Below are positions 62,446-64,000 of a stretch of 64,000 bases of DNA, in pieces; position 1 is the stretch's first letter; every line of letters begins with the position of its first letter. A program made the translations under genes and the position numbers. The notes beneath the pieces are model-generated. The model did no database searches. It saw only the letters and a list, made by a program, of their open reading frames with translations, and was not told where the DNA came from. Source of the DNA: Agrocybe praecox (Eukaryota; Basidiomycota; Agaricomycetes; Agaricales; Agrocybaceae); the NCBI GenBank assembly GCA_964017145.1, contig OZ024844.1, positions 3,720,001-3,784,000 of the forward strand, in the 5' to 3' direction.

Positions 62446-64000
62446 TCTTTTCTCGTTTTTTTTTCTTTCTTTCTTTTTTTTTTTTGGTTCGCGACTTGGA
62501 CGTTGTTGTTTTTTTTTTGGTGTTGATGAAGACAGACGAGTGTCGTCTTTTTTTTTTTCGTTTCTATTTTCTATTTTACATTTCGACTTTTTACTTTTTC
62601 CTGCTGGACAGTCGCTCTCGGTCGTCTGCTACATTTTTCTTTCCTTCCTTCCTTCTTTCCTTTCCTCTTTCTCTTTCGGTTCAGCGGTTCATCCCTTCTC
62701 GTGCGCTGTCATCCCATGCCAGTCTTGCCATGCCATGCCATCCCATACCAGGGCAGGTCAGGTCAGGACGCTCAGGTCAAGGGGCCGCATCACGCACCCC
62801 TTCCTTTCAATGTCCTATGTCATGATTGCGATTCGTGAATAGGAACGCTCGAGTGCTTCTTTTCCTGTTTTCTTGGGCCTTACTTGCTCGGTTAGTGGGG
62901 TCTTCTTTTGGGACCTTACCTTAACCTGAGTTAGTGGGTGCTGGGCTGGTGGTACCTGGGCTAAGATATCCCAGTGGGGTATCTTCGGCTTACATGCTTT
63001 TTTTGGGGTTTCTTTTTTCTTATCATTATTTTTTCCTTTATTTTCCTTTGCATTATTATTTTCTTTTCCATCATTTTCCTCCCCTCTTATTAAGCGAGCC
63101 GACTCCGGTCTTTTCGCTTGTTTTGTTTATTTGGGAAGGGGGGTTTTCTCATGCGTTGAATTTCCGTGTTTGGGGCCATCAGCAGGTGATTATTTATCCT
63201 TGTCGCAGCTTGATGCGGATGCGGGATGGGATGATTGAGATATGTGCGACGCGATGCGCCGCTGTCGCATTTGCTTTGCATTTTCCTCTACGTTCCTGTT
63301 ATTCGTTTTCATCACTTGACTTGGCCGCTTTGTTATTCGCTTTGCGGACTTTTGGTTTGTCTGTCTGTCCGTCTGTTTTCTTGATGCGTTGGCAGTGCGG
63401 TTGTGTCTTGTCTCGTCGTGGCGTTTCTGCGTTTCTGCGTTGTGGCGTGGGCGTGGGTTGGGTTGGAATTTGGATGGCCTGGGATGGCATGAGATAGGCG
63501 GGGAAGTCAGATAGTGTTCTGTTCGTGCCCGGCCTGCCCGATCATGGACAATGGACAGACAGACAGTCTGATGGATGGTCGCTCCCTCGCCCGCTCTTTT
63601 TTTTTAGTGCGATAAGAGGGATTTTCGCTCTGCTTTTTTTGGTTTTGATTTTCTATCTTATCTTTTGGTTTACACTGTTCTTGTTTGCTTCGTTGCGATT
63701 TTCTTTCTTCTCGTCTTGTCTTGGCTTGCCTTTCATCTCTCCGCTTTTCTCATCTGACTTGCGACACATCATCATTCATTCTCATTCATTCATTCGCCTT
63801 TTTGGTTTCCTTTCGTTTCATCTCTTCTATCCATTTCTCCGGCGTATTCTCGTAATTCGCTTTTTTCTCCTCTCCTTACCGAGTTTCTAAAACTCCCGTT
63901 TTCTCCCTATCTATTCTGTTTGACTTTTTTCTTTTTTTGGTTGTTGTGGAGTCTTGAATGAATTGATTGACTGACTTGTTCCTGTTCTTTTTTTCTCATC
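62446..64000. other. No gene recognised; T-rich 3' region to window edge
   Basis: Long poly-T and C/T tracts. The plus-strand frames (62442-62825, 62934-63497, 63525-63890) are Phe/Leu/Ser-rich products of this skew and have no domain. The region could contain the 3' end or last exon of the bHLH gene and the start of a neighbour outside the window. Confidence 0.45.

Noticed and set aside
1..64000. CRISPR arrays or prokaryotic operons
   Set aside because: No regularly spaced direct repeats were seen, and intron-rich genes show a eukaryotic genome.

Overview
The window looks like nuclear DNA of a mushroom-forming basidiomycete (Agaricomycete). The genes are broken by many short GT-AG introns of about 50-60 bp. 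Family content fits too: an expanded P450 clade, GH25 lysozyme-like secreted proteins, DUF2235 proteins and divergent forkhead factors. No species can be named from sequence alone. Gene models were spliced by eye from reading frame, GT/AG sites and comparison between paralogs in the window, so internal exon ends are approximate.

Layout. At 1.3-2.2 kb (+) lies a small divergent forkhead gene, then a secreted type-B carboxylesterase (3.4-5.8 kb, +) and a broken aminoglycoside-phosphotransferase-like fragment (6.2-6.4 kb, -). From 6.5 to 21.6 kb there is an array of five related P450s. The first (6.5-9.0 kb, -) is a pseudogene with a lost heme cysteine, frameshifts, a missing exon and two transposon insertions whose edges can be read exactly. 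Three apparently intact copies follow on the minus strand (9.4-11.9, 12.2-14.8, 15.1-17.7 kb), and a fourth diverges on the plus strand (18.9-21.6 kb). A second forkhead gene (22.96-24.05 kb, -), paralogous to the first, closes this block. Then come a membrane-anchored alpha/beta-hydrolase (26.5-28.9 kb, -), a second type-B carboxylesterase (32.2-34.6 kb, +), a tandem pair of amidohydrolase genes (the first a pseudogene, 35.0-38.3 kb; the second apparently intact, 38.7-42.4 kb), a DUF2235 hydrolase fused to a seven-blade WD40 domain (42.7-46.3 kb, +), and a tandem pair of GH25 lysozyme-like genes (47.6 and 50.6 kb, +). The GH25 genes are separated by a MITE and by a second copy of the short element found in the P450 pseudogene. 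A gene-poor stretch of about 8-9 kb leads into a bHLH transcription factor (61.0-62.4 kb, +) with a pyrimidine-rich leader containing an apparent intron.

How the genes relate. The block is shaped by tandem duplication and decay: P450s, amidohydrolases, GH25s, forkheads and esterases are all present in two or more copies. No polyketide, terpene or peptide synthase backbone is visible, so calling 1-24 kb a biosynthetic cluster would go beyond the evidence. It is better described as a P450 array bracketed by two forkhead paralogs. The most unusual protein is the lipase-like DUF2235 effector domain joined directly to a complete WD40 propeller, with no NTPase domain between them.
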